From Fragilaria radians (lineage: Eukaryota > Bacillariophyta > Fragilariophyceae > Fragilariales > Fragilariaceae): DNA of 64,000 bases. This document shows positions 53,761 to 64,000 of this stretch, one piece after another. Position 1 is the first letter of the stretch, and each line of letters opens with the position of its first letter. The position numbers and the translations under genes were made by a program. The stretch is taken from positions 66,323-130,322 of the forward strand of contig CAAAJI010000120.1 of the NCBI GenBank assembly GCA_900642245.1, given 5' to 3'. The notes under the pieces were generated by a model. That model saw only the letters and a list, made by a program, of their open reading frames with translations, had not been told where the DNA came from and ran no database searches.

Positions 53761-55221
53761 TCATCGAAATGAATTCCGTCTCGTAATTCCCCAACTTTTC
53801 AAAGCCGTCGGATCATGCTTGACTAAGCTTTGGAGAAGTAAAGTTTCAACTTCCCGGGCAGTTGCTCGATTTTTAGGATCTTGTTCGTGACATCGGAACA
53901 TGACCTCCTTCAAATCTTGTATGATGGAACTACTGGAATTCCAAACGTCCTCTGGAAACTCCGGACGAATGCCTTTCTTGACTTCATCTTGTGCTTCTTC
54001 ATCGGTCATATCCAGAAAGGGCCACAAATTGGTCATTAGCATGTATAATATATTACCAAAGGAATATATGTCCACCTTTTCGGATTGTGGGTGGTTGTCA
54101 TACTCTTCTGGAGATCGATTTTTACCGGGATTCTTTCCAACAAAGTGAGTACATGTTTGATTTGCAGTGACATTCCACCGCACAAAACGAACTCGATTAA
54201 AGTCATTCAATTGATATACATTTCCAACTCTGACAAATTGACTAGGAGAAATATCTGTATGAATCATTGAAGGAATTCCTTCCTTATCGGCATTGTGCAT
54301 ATCGGCTATCCCCATGGCTGCTTGAGCGGCTATATGAAGTCGTCGAAGATCCTTCATTCCCCTCCTTCTCGAAATGCTAGTTGAAGATGCTGTTTCGTCA
54401 TCTTGTTGTTCTTGTGGATCATGCCTTTTTGGTTTGGGCCAAATCTCCTCTGCCATACTTCCTCCTTCGGCATACTCATACGCACCCGAATTACCACAGT
54501 ATCCATGAATATTAACTACCAGCTTGGATTTCGTCAAGCGATCCATGGCCAACGCATCACGGCGATGTCGATCGAAATTTCGTTCTTCAAAGTCATGTTG
54601 ATAACGAAGTGTTTTCAGTACAACACCATACCATAGCCAAACGTCTCGCCAGTATCCGTTTCCGAGAATACGAGTTGATCGTGATCGAGATAATGAATCC
54701 TCTCGAACCTGCAATAAATCCATTTCATGTACGGTATTGCAAGTCGGATATGATGACTTCTGCCAATCGTATTGTGACCTACAATCCTCAGATTCAAAGT
54801 CGTCAGCTTTTCCATTCTTATACTCATCGCTATCATCACGTATGGATTTGAAACGTGACTGCTGCTTTCGAGGAATTACTATGAGCCGCTTGGAAGGATA
54901 CAGTTCCATATTTCTGTCCAATCGACTGACTCGAGATCGTGAGATAGAATCATGTCCTTCCTTGAGAATGAACCGAACATAGCGAGGGTGATGCATTTTA
55001 GTAGTGTCTGTATAGTTTAAATTTGACATGGAAAGTGGAATCAGCAGCAATGACATGACACATCCAACCCAACGATAAGTATTTAGCATCGTCAATGCTT
55101 GGAAGTGATTTTGTAAAATTAAAAGTCCGATTCTTCCATGAACTTTACGCTCATTCTTTTTATCCCCGTCTAATTCATTGGCATCATCATTCTTCGATTT
55201 TGACCGAGGCTGTCGTCTCAT
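53761..55221 (-). CDS. Membrane-anchored protein kinase-like protein with altered catalytic motifs
   Basis: 486 residues, single exon. I place the start at the ATG at 55221, since the frame further up opens only with GTG. N-terminal ~45 residues are basic, followed by a single hydrophobic stretch (WVGCVMSLLLIPLSM), so the protein is probably type II membrane with the kinase domain in the lumen or outside; this is inference. Kinase landmarks: VVLK (K203), HTDISPSQF (H321-T-D323) in place of HRDxKxxN, DFN (D340-F-N342) in place of DFG, a DIYSFGNILYMLMT helix F region with Asp, and a C-lobe ending KNRATAREVE. The catalytic Asp323 and metal Asp340 remain, but the loop Asn is Gln and the DFG Gly is Asn, so activity is uncertain. 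Similar HTD...LNDFNR proteins occur as families in diatoms. Confidence 0.82.
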   Translation of the reverse strand: MRRQPRSKSKNDDANELDGDKKNERKVHGRIGLLILQNHFQALTMLNTYRWVGCVMSLLLIPLSMSNLNYTDTTKMHHPRYVRFILKEGHDSISRSRVSRLDRNMELYPSKRLIVIPRKQQSRFKSIRDDSDEYKNGKADDFESEDCRSQYDWQKSSYPTCNTVHEMDLLQVREDSLSRSRSTRILGNGYWRDVWLWYGVVLKTLRYQHDFEERNFDRHRRDALAMDRLTKSKLVVNIHGYCGNSGAYEYAEGGSMAEEIWPKPKRHDPQEQQDDETASSTSISRRRGMKDLRRLHIAAQAAMGIADMHNADKEGIPSMIHTDISPSQFVRVGNVYQLNDFNRVRFVRWNVTANQTCTHFVGKNPGKNRSPEEYDNHPQSEKVDIYSFGNILYMLMTNLWPFLDMTDEEAQDEVKKGIRPEFPEDVWNSSSSIIQDLKEVMFRCHEQDPKNRATAREVETLLLQSLVKHDPTALKSWGITRRNSFR

Positions 55222-55342
55222 TTTCGTGTGCTGGATACCGGTTGTCGAATTTGAAAATCTATTTTGTTTCAAAATCACAATTCACTAGTACTCGTGACAA
55301 GTACTCGTGACAGAAACTTTGTTTCACGAGTAACAACAAACA

Positions 55343-55743
55343 TGTGTATTCATATTTGATGGTTACTTCACATGAAAGAGGTCTAAATGTTATTTGATGA
55401 GAAACATTTCATGTTTAGCTGGATGGCTGCAGAATATCCAGGTAAAATTATGTTGGCGTTTGATGTGTGAAGCCAAAGGTAAAATTTGAGGACAAATTTA
55501 ATGAATTCTGGTTGTTGGAAGGAATATTTCAAGATCTTTAGCCTTAGAAATTTAAATTATCCCTTTAAATTTAGATGACAATCTTGTTACTTTTATGTCT
55601 ATCAATCAACTTGCTTTTGTGTGTTTTATTCCTTGTCTTGTCAATCAACTAGAGTTTTTCAACTCTATTCTTTAACACAAGTCTCGTTAAGTTCAGGTAT
55701 TTATTCGGTACTTCCGAGCTCATCAAGGGTCTTATTCTTATCA
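55343..55743 (+). repeat. 5' LTR of the copia element
   Basis: About 401 bases, TGTGTATTC to TTATCA, aligned along its length with 59745-60173. It lacks an 8-10 base piece near the start and a ~20 base piece (AAAGATTCAAAACAAGG region) present in the other LTR, and differs by scattered substitutions. Confidence 0.88.
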
Positions 55744-55787
55744 CATTTATAAACGTTAGGCCAAAAATAGATTCTTGTTGATCAGAA

Positions 55788-56543
55788 TGGACGCCCATGT
55801 TAAGATCTTGACGTTTTCGGGTGAAAAGAAGGATTGGGGAAGATGAACAATTACTTTCTTGGCTAAATCCAAGCTGAGAGGGTATAGGGAGTTGCTAATG
55901 GGCCTTGAGATTGCGCAAAGCAAGGGTTCCAAGGGGCATGAAGAGTTCATGCTGAGGAACGATATAGCTTTTGCAGAGCTATTAATTGCCAGTGACTGCA
56001 ATATCTGCCTGGGGATTGTGAATTCCAGCAGATCTGAGGAGATGCCGAATGGAGGGTGATGCCTGTTTAGCCTGGAAGAACCGTGTGGCTAAATTTGAGC
56101 CTGTGACTCAGGACAACCTAATCAAGATGAACCGCAAGTTTTCTGAGAGCAGGTTGGATTCTGGTCAAGATCCAGACCAGTGGATCCAAAATCTGGAACT
56201 GATGAGAAGAAGGCTGCATATTCTCGGGAATACCATGTCTGACATGGATCTCATGATTCACATTCTCCACAACCCTCCAAATGAGTATGAAACCACTCTG
56301 GAGTTGCCTGAGCAAGATTTAGAGAACAAAGTGGCCTCTCTGGATCGAGTCAAGGAGAAGCTGAGGACCAAGTTTGAAAGGCTTAGGAAAAGTCAATCCT
56401 TGATGGATGGAGCCTTGTTGAGCAGCTCAAAACCCGCGAAATACAAGGGTTCGTGCTCATATTGCGGCATATATGGGCACAAGGGGACCGAATGCAAGAA
56501 AAGGAAGGCAACAATGGAGAGAAGGGAAAGAATAGTGGGGTAA
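55788..56543 (+). pseudogene. Copia gag-like region
   Basis: Begins near 55788 with MDAHVKILTFSGEKKDW, the usual gag opening, then a stop at 55845; resumes with LRGYRELLMGLEIAQSKG and a helical capsid-like part (56049-56543). It ends with a CCHC zinc knuckle CSYCGIYGHKGTEC. Nucleocapsid knuckles bind element RNA. The premature stop and a frame change near 56050 break it. Confidence 0.8.
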
Positions 56544-59500
56544 GGACAAACATTTCTTCCCCGGAGCTTGCTGGAAGTGCAACAAGAAGGGGCACAAGGC
56601 CATGCACTGCAAACTCAAGACTCAAGGTGCTGAGAGCAATACCGATCGAGTCAACCTCTCCAGAGCCTCCAAAATTGCCTTGATTGGGTCTGAAGGAGCT
56701 CAAAAGGATGATTCTTTGAATTTTTGGGTTGGAGACACCGGTGCAACCTGTCATATGGTGTGTCAGGATGAAGGGATGTTTGATTGCACTTCCAGCAATC
56801 AGAATGTCTTTGTTGGTGATGGAAGAGCCCTAGAAGTGAAAAAGGTTGGAAAATTGCGAGTAAAATTTGCGGGAAGGGATCAGAAGACTACTGATGTCCT
56901 TCTGGAGGATGTGAAGTTCATTCCATCCTTGAAGAATAATCTGTTCAGCCTCTCGGTTGCTTAGAAGAAAGGGGCGCAGATTTGGTCAGAAGGGAAGAGC
57001 CTAATTGTCTCAAAAGGATGTCAAGACATCTTTTTTAACATAAGATCAAAATGGGAGCAAGCGTTTTGGTGTGTGCAAAGGAGATCAAGCAAGATCAATC
57101 ACTGGTTCTGAGTGAAAGAAATCAGATGGACATCAAGAAGTTGCATGTCATGTTGGGACATGCTTCAGAAGAAACTAAGAGAAAAACAGCCAACAGACTC
57201 CAAATTAAGCTGACTGGACAGCTCACAGCCTGTGAAGAATGTATTCTCGCCAAGATCAGGCAAAAGAATATCAAGAAGTTCAGCAAATTCTTCTTGATGT
57301 GAGTTACATCAAGAAAAGCAGCCTTGGAGGTAAAATATGTGGCTTTTACTCAAGGATCAAGCCACTAGCATGAAGTGGAGCCATTTCATGAGGAGGAAGG
57401 GCAAACTGATTGAAAAAGTCATGCACTTTATCAACTTTTTGAAGGCACAAGACCCAAATAAAGTAAAATACATTCGATTGGACAATGCAGGGGAGAACCT
57501 GGGGCTTAGGACAAGTCTGGAGAAGGAAAACAATCCTGGAGCTCACAAATCCAGAAACTCCTGAACAGAATGGGCAAGTGGAGCAAAGTTTTGCCACCTT
57601 GTGGGGTCGTGTGTGGGCGATTTTGAACTATTCTGGGGTCACCCAAGACCTGAGAGATGAGTTGTGGGCTGAATGCGCCGCAACTGCGACCAAATTAAGC
57701 AACATCATGTCACGAAAGAAGGGTAAGCGTCGATTTGAAGAAATTCCACGAGCATGATGCAAAATTTGTGAAGAATCTTCGATTTTTCGGAGAAGTGGGG
57801 ATAAAATTGAGCAAATTGTATGGCTTACCTGAGAAAATTGCTAACAAAGGCAACCATTGCCTGTTCCTTGGTTATGAAAGTAACCACCCACATGATATCT
57901 TCAGAGTCTTGGATCTCAATAAGAAGTCGGTCATGCTGACTAGAAATGTCAGGTGGTTAGGGAAAACATATGGTAATTTCTTCGGCACAAAAGAGCCCAA
58001 ATTGGTTGAAGACACCGAATTTGAGAGTTTTGATTTTAGAAATATGGGTAGAGTAGGAAGAAAAACCCGAAAAAGAGGAGAAGGAGAAAGAATAGCCTTT
58101 TTTTTATGGTTACAAGGAGCAAGGCCCTGATGGATGCTGTGGCAGATGAAGAATCTGATGTAGACTACACAGATGAGGAGGAAGAAGCTCTCATGATGAC
58201 CAAGGAGACTCCAGAAACGGATCCCGAGCTATTTCATGAGGTTTGTCATCATAAGGACCACAAGAAGCGCTCTGGTTGGAGAGAAGCAATTACAAAAGAG
58301 CTCCTGAGCATGGAAAAATGTGGAGTGTGGTCCATTATGGACTTGGAAAATGTGCCTAAGGGGAGGAAGTTGATTGGAAATTGATGGGTGTTTAAAGAGA
58401 AACGCAATGGGACTTTTAGAGCCCGTTTGGTGGCTCTTGGATACTTCCAAGTGGCTAGAATTGATTTTTCTGATCATTTCTCACCTGTTCTGTGCAATGC
58501 AAGCTTCAGAATCATTATCCTAATGATCCAGAAGCTAAAGCTGGTAGCCTGGTCTCTAGACATCAATCACCTTTTTTGAATGGAGACCTTGTAGAAGAAA
58601 TCTACATGAAGGTTGCAAAAGGATATACGGAGGTGCATGGTCCTGGAAAGGCATAGGGAAAGGCTTTGTGACTTCAAAATTCCATTTATGGATTAGTTCA
58701 AGCCGCGAGACAGTGGCACAAGACGTTTGAAGAGGTGATTCTCAAGCAAGATTTCACCAGAAATGAGATTGATCCTTGTGCTTTTTTGAAGCAGGAAGGG
58801 GACAATTTCTGCATCCCTTGCATCTACGTGGATGATGGGATCATTGCAGGAGATGAAGCAATGATGAAGGATGTGATTGATGGTCTCAATCAAGTTTTTA
58901 AAGTGAAGGTCCAAAAGACCATAAAAGATTTTTTAGGTTGCGAAATTGGAGAAGATTTTGGAACTATCACCCTTGGTCAATCCAGGATTGTGGATAAGCT
59001 GATCAAGGACAATGATTTTGTCCAGAAGAAGGAGAAATGGGCCACACCATCAGCCCCTGTTTTTTGTGGTTAGACCCAAAAAATTGTGCGGAAATGATCA
59101 ATGAAAGGAAGCGGAAGTGTTTCAGGTCCACTATAGGGCTATCTGGTCAAACTGTCAAGACCAGATTCGGCCAATCCAGTGAGGGACCTGTCAAAAGTGA
59201 TGGATGGGGCCGCCCCAGCGCACAAAAAGGAACAAAAGCGCCTTGTGGACTTGGTTTGTCAATCAAAGGACAACAAAAGGATGTAAGGAAGAGCATCACT
59301 GGCTACATCATCCTCATCTGTGGAGTCCCTATGGCATGGAGGTCCAAGGCACAGCAAACTATTTCCTTGTCTAGCACAGAGGCAGAGTACATTGCCTTGT
59401 GTGAGACTGTCAGAGAAGTGAAGTCCATAGTGCAGCTCATGAAGACTTTGGGCATTGAAGTGGAAAAACCGGTTAAAGTCCATGTTGATAACATTGGATT

Positions 59501-59648
59501 GATTTTTTTGTCGAAAAACCGGTCTTCCGGGGATCGAACAAAGCATATTGATACAAAACATTACTTCTTTCGCCAGCAGATCGAAAATGGTCTCGTTGAG
59601 GTCATTTTTGTCAGATCTGAGGAGAATTTGGCGGATATCTTTACATAG
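56540..59648 (+). pseudogene. Copia pol region (protease, integrase, RT, RNase H)
   Basis: Scattered over frames: a second zinc knuckle (CNKKGHKAMHC, about 56580-56610), protease WVGDTGATCHMV (56725-56760), GAG-pre-integrase HVMLGHASEETK through CEECILAK (57146-57258), integrase core with RLDNAGEN (57475-57500) and TPEQNGQVEQSF (57555-57590), RT start WREAITKELLSMEK (58277-58320), ARLVALGYFQVARIDFSDHF (58418-58484), YVDDG (58825-58840), and RNase H ITGYIILICGVPMAW to TKHIDTKHYFFR (59296-59575). Many stops and frameshifts (for example at 56962, 57302, 58382, 59073) show it is non-functional. Confidence 0.88.
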
Positions 59649-59744
59649 AACTTAGGAGGGGAAAGTTTCAAGTTTCACCAAGCTAAGTTGCTTTAAAGGT
59701 TGTTCCAAATGAAATGTTAGGTGATGCAACAATCAAAGGAAGGG

Positions 59745-60173
59745 TGTCGGATGGTACATTTCATGTTTGATGCTTACATCACATGAAAGAGGTCTAAATG
59801 GTATTTGTTGAGAAACATTTTGTGCTTAGCTGGATGAAAGATTCAAAACAAGGTAGTTGCAGAATATCCGGGTAAGACGACATTGGCGTTTGATGCGTGC
59901 AGCCAAAGGTAATATTTGAGGACAAATTTAATGAATTCTGGCTGTTGGAATGAATATTTCAAGATCTTTAGCCTTAGAAATTTAAATTATCCCTTTAAAT
60001 TTAGATTACAATCTCGTTACTTTTAAGTCTATCAATCAACTTGTTTTTGTGTGTTTTACTCCTTGTCTTGTCAATCAACTAGAGTTTTTCAACTCTATCC
60101 TTTAACACAAGTCTTGTTAAGTTCAGGTACTTATTCGGTACTTCCAAGCTCATCAAGGGTCTTATATTTATCA
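59745..60173 (+). repeat. 3' LTR of the copia element
   Basis: About 429 bases, TGTCGGATGG to TTTATCA, directly after the polypurine tract. It matches the 5' LTR at 55343-55743 apart from two short indels and scattered substitutions. Confidence 0.88.
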
Positions 60174-63100
60174 TACACTAACCTAATACAGTGCCATTCC
60201 ATCCCAATTAGAAGATGCAGAATAAACTGAAAGGGAACAAGAGGATTTCAAGTTCAAACGTCAGATCACGGAGAAACTCCAACGGTATTTTACCGTCATT
60301 TACTACAAAGAAAGTCGCTTGATATCATCATTGCATTATCCACCCACACAGTAAGAAGATGATGCTTTCCTACCCATAGATTCAGGAAATTACAATTCTC
60401 CTTAAACTATGCACTACTTCAAAGGATCAAGGTACTCAAACAACAACAATAATAGCAACAACAAAACAACAACGATTAGGCTCCCTTCCCTTTCCTTGCA
60501 TTATTTCGGTACCTGATACAAAGCATGACTAATGATTATCTAGCTGAAGAATTCTACACAAATGCGGAAGTTATTTCCATTTCCAGAGTATTTGCTCCAC
60601 GAAATTGAAAAGGGATGCTACCATTCACGGTGTTGAGTATAAGATGCTTGGTTTTGTATGTGCACTAGGGTGCACCCATATCAAATTGTAAGGTGATGAT
60701 GTTTATTTTTTGTTGATTAGAGTACTTCATCTAGATAAAATGTTGCCAACAATTTAGATAAGTTCCAATCAAAACACTGATAACCCTTTTTTAATCATCA
60801 GTGTTTAAAGTGTTTTTAGGATGTGAATGAAGGAGAATAGATTAGCAGCAAAACAATAATCAATCCTGTCAATTTCGTGACAAAAGCTTTTCCCTGGTTT
60901 CAACAAGGGATACCAAATTGCAATTAAGATTTTTTCCGTGATAATGTTCCGCTCCAGCCACTTTTCTCATGTGTACCTGAATAGTGCGATACCTTATTGA
61001 ATTTTCTCGGCAGCTGTTATTTACCTCTTGGGATTGCATAACCAAAGGTATCCTTAGTGTTTGACTGAGATAATGATATAAAATTTAGGATGGTTTCATC
61101 TTTCATTTGTGTTTCAGTGTTAAACTCACTTTTGCTAGTAGCCTTACCGAAGCATCAATGAGATCCTGTTAGGAGTCAACAATATGTGGTGTAAATTATA
61201 ATTCCTAATTTCATTGGTTTCAATCGGACCAAGTACCAAGTAAGGGGAAAAAATGGAACCAGGACAGGAAAAATAAAGGTCTATGGTATTCGTTCATTTT
61301 CGCATCCACAATTTCAGGATCTAAAAGTTATATCTCGACAAAAGGATAATCAAGTCTAACATAATCTGTAGCTTGCCACAGACTGTACGGAGTCTTTTCT
61401 AACTTTGCAATAGTGATTGAAAATGCTATTTTGCTTCTTTCTTTCGAATTTTTCTCCAATGAAAATAGTTGTTGACTTCGTGACGCATGAAAAATAAATT
61501 CTGATTAATTATCCTGCCAGAATTGATTTAAATTTAGAGTATGCCACGCTAATGACAAAGTATTCTTTGCATTTCGAACAGTTTTCTGGGCTTTGAAAGG
61601 ATTTCATGTGCATGCATTGTCGAGATTCTGAAACCGTTCATTCCACCTACCACAACGCTTTTCTCAGATCCAAGACAATGAAATTACTACATATTGACAT
61701 GCACTAACAGAAAGAGACGTCCCCAATACAGGTTTGCACTACATGTCGTATTAAAGTATTTAAAGACTGAATATTGCTCATATCCTTATAAATCTTCTTT
61801 AGCATGGAAATTATCCTTCAAATCCCGCATCATAGTGGTCAAAGCCCTTTTTATCTCACAGTTCATATGAACTTTGACATTGTAGAAATCTTTGTTAAAA
61901 TGCAATGTAATGCAACCTGAATACATATTAAGGAAGGCTGAGATGTGGTTGTACAAAATCATTTTCAATTCCTAAAGTGTAAAGAGCCTTGCTCCAGAAC
62001 GTTGAATTTTCTTATTCAGTATTTACAAGTCACTCAAAAATGGATTCTCTCACTAAAATGCATTTGATGATTCTAGACATGAAAAATTCAATATGACAAT
62101 TGTGATGGAAACCAGGATAAGATGTATACGAAGTTACCTCGTGATTCACATACGCCACTTTTTCGGGTTACCAAGCAGCAGGAGCGAGCCAGTATATATT
62201 ATTGATATGGTTGTTATTGTTCTGACCGTAGGACTGGGATGTCACTTGCCTAGAATCTGAAACTAGAACTTAACCTTGTATGCTTTCCGTAAAAAAGCTG
62301 CAGTCTAATTATCTGTTCTGTTCTGCTTTTGTCAAGATGATAGAGTTGATTGTGGTACCAATTACCAATCGATTTTGGAGTTGTGGAGGAGCTTCGATTT
62401 GCCTTTGCAACAGGCAGTTTGTTCGCTGTGTAACCTGCACAAAAATATTTGCTGGAAGTTAGCCGATGTAGGTCATCCTCATCCTGTTTCAAGTGATCTG
62501 TTTGTGAGGGAAGGAGAAATATGTAATGCCATCCATATGGGTACAAACATGTTGTTAGTTGTGCATTAAAGTTCCCAAATGATTTTCACAATCCAGAAAT
62601 TGTTGCAGTGAAACAATGGAAGGAAAACTATAACACTGGAAGAAGGTTGAGTTTTAAAGCAATGCCCTCTTTCTTTTGGGGAACTTTCCTGATGCTTTCA
62701 AGTATTGTCTGATTCAACTTATGATTGATTGGCTCATTTGGGTTCAAATCATTGTTACTTACAATTATTTCAGCATTAAGAATTTTGGAAACCTCGATAT
62801 ACAGGCTTTCATCAAGCTGTGTTCGATAAAAACGTGCATTAAATGTCACTTTCTACTTAATGCTGAAAGTAACAGTATATCTATTATCAAGGTTTAGGTT
62901 TGCATCCAGCAATATTGAAGGTAAGTAATTTGTTACATCCATGACGTAATTTTCATCGCTATTTCCATCATAACTTGTAGCTGATTGGCGTTAGTTCAAA
63001 GATAATATATGTCTCCAAACAAGCCAGAAAATGATGCGCAGTTAGAATCTCTAGAATTAGATGATTCAAAGTCTTGAGGCAGCTACTTGATAATTGAGAT

Positions 63101-64000
63101 TTCGAAGCGAAACGATCGGACCAACAAGATTTTCAAGTGTTTCTCTAGAAATACCTCAACTTGTCATGAATAATTTTCAATCTTTTCATGTGTTTTGGAT
63201 TTGAATAAAACTCGAATTCCAGATGGATGATGCGAGAACTTCTCTGGATCTGGCGATTTATGACATGCTTTAAGTTCCTTTCGCAATTCATGAAGTAATC
63301 GAGCTCCAAGTACAGGACTTGTTGCACGCCACTTTACAGAGAAAGATTGATTCTTCATGTATCGAGATTTTTCTGAAGTCAATTTGGAGGAAGGAAATGT
63401 ATTGCGCTTCATACTTATGATGTACTTCGAACAAGTTTAATGGGATAGGACTTACAATTTTGTAGTATTTTGAAGGGAGACTTCGAGTCCCGAATGCAAG
63501 AAAGGAATATGCCTTGTTGAACTGAATTCCTAACTAAATAAGAATCTAATCGTGAAAGTTGCATTTCAACTCGAATTCGTCCACCACGTGTCAGCTCCTG
63601 ATTGACTCAATCAATAATGATGTCGATTTTCTGCTGACGGAATCGGAATTAAAGCCTTTTCGAATTAATTCGGAGTAAGGATCAAGTCATGTGTCAATGA
63701 CCTGGACATCAACCAAACATGGGGTCACTTGTTTCTCTGCGAAAATCAGAGCACATCCGTAACCCATTTCCATCGAAAAACAATTTTCCAGGAAGGAATG
63801 GGGTCATTATTTCTTAACTATAACGAAATTTGCTGCACTCTTCTATTCTCATACTTTTCCAAAGAAGTACTTCACTGAGACAAGGTAAGTAGCATAACAC
63901 GAACCACAGGTATTTAGGAAGGGAAGCTAAAAATTCTCAAACAAGGCTAAACTAATGATATTGATGATTTTAACGTGCATTGATTCAGCAAAGTTACTAC
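60174..64000. other. 3.8 kb gene-poor window end
   Basis: AT-rich DNA without a supported gene, apart from the possible relic at 62340-62569. Minus 63145-63412 is open for about 82 codons with a mixed, plausibly coding composition (LTSEKSRYMKNQSF, LLHELRKELKACHK) but no recognisable domain; it could be an exon of a gene that continues outside my model. A CAACAACAATAATAGCAACA-like A/C-rich patch lies near 60438-60472. Confidence 0.45.
62340..62569 (+). pseudogene. Possible relic of a cyclic-nucleotide-binding (ion channel) domain
   Basis: One frame from about 62340 to the stop at 62567-62569 reads ILELWRSFDLPLQQAVCSLC, then NLHKNICWKLADVG and VSSDLFVREGEICNAI. The layout 'LxxxFDLPL...V, ...D.....VSSDLFFVxEGE' recalls the start of the CNBD after the S6 helix of KCNH/HCN-type channels. 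The expected pore and the rest of the binding domain are absent, and no upstream exon is evident. This is a weak, recalled resemblance. Confidence 0.25.

Larger units (their letters stand above)
55343..60173 (+). mobile_element. Ty1/copia LTR retrotransposon with broken coding region
   Basis: About 4.8 kb bounded by two LTRs. The internal order is gag, protease, integrase, reverse transcriptase, RNase H, which defines the copia superfamily. An AAAGGAAGGG polypurine tract sits immediately before the 3' LTR. No target-site duplication is evident: the five bases left of the 5' LTR (AAACA) differ from those right of the 3' LTR (TACAC). Coding frames shift or stop at least six times, so it cannot move by itself. 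It is inserted just upstream of the membrane kinase-like gene. Confidence 0.92.

Noticed and set aside
1..64000. tRNA or rRNA genes
   Set aside because: Scanning for a T-loop (GGTTCRANNCC) with a matching A-box and acceptor stem gave no credible candidate by eye; a covariance-model search would be decisive.

Overview
The window reads as nuclear DNA of a diatom (stramenopile alga). Support: two proteins start with a signal peptide followed by a Phe-containing cleavage motif (VQG-F and SNA-F), the bipartite leader used to cross secondary-plastid membranes; a phytotransferrin (FEA1/ISIP2a-like) gene; a Cys/His domain protein of a kind I know only from diatoms; short GT-AG introns of about 60-130 bases; AT-rich intergenic DNA with Ty1/copia elements. 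The species cannot be named from sequence alone.

Layout. 1-1.9 kb: decayed Ty1/copia relic. 4.4-6.5 kb: SUZ12-type Polycomb gene (C2H2 finger plus VEFS box), facing a small predicted plastid protein at 6.8-7.3 kb. 7.4-11.3 kb: gene-poor. 11.4-13.4 kb: phytotransferrin. 13.8-16.26 kb: tandem array of a ~640-673 bp unit with a 20-N gap; its edge supplies the last codon(s) of a coiled-coil gene (16.2-17.8 kb). 18.9-20.1 kb: organellar class-I release factor with an altered codon-reading loop. 20.7-24.7 kb: large secreted G8/beta-helix protein with duplicated Cys-rich exons. 25-28.7 kb: hAT-like and Ty3/gypsy relics. 30.2-42 kb and 46-55 kb: two dense housekeeping blocks (RRP7, SpoU methyltransferase, FAIM-like/UIM adaptor, alpha/beta-hydrolase-like protein, DBP5 helicase; TIM-barrel protein, NSE2 SUMO ligase, plastid ABC1 kinase, Lys-rich protein, proteasome beta5, membrane pseudokinase-like protein), separated by a 1.74 kb duplication with a second 20-N gap. 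55.3-60.2 kb: LTR-bounded Ty1/copia element with broken reading frames. 60.2-64 kb: gene-poor, with at most a relic of a cyclic-nucleotide-binding domain.

Working relationships. RRP7 and the SpoU methyltransferase share a 291 bp divergent promoter and both belong to RNA maturation/ribosome assembly; other neighbours look functionally unrelated. The most unexpected large-scale pattern is strict strand alternation: from 16.2 to 55.2 kb, fifteen consecutive genes alternate -,+,-,+ without exception, so that all gene borders are either convergent or divergent. All exon boundaries were derived by eye from splice-site consensus and frame continuity; none was tested against transcripts.
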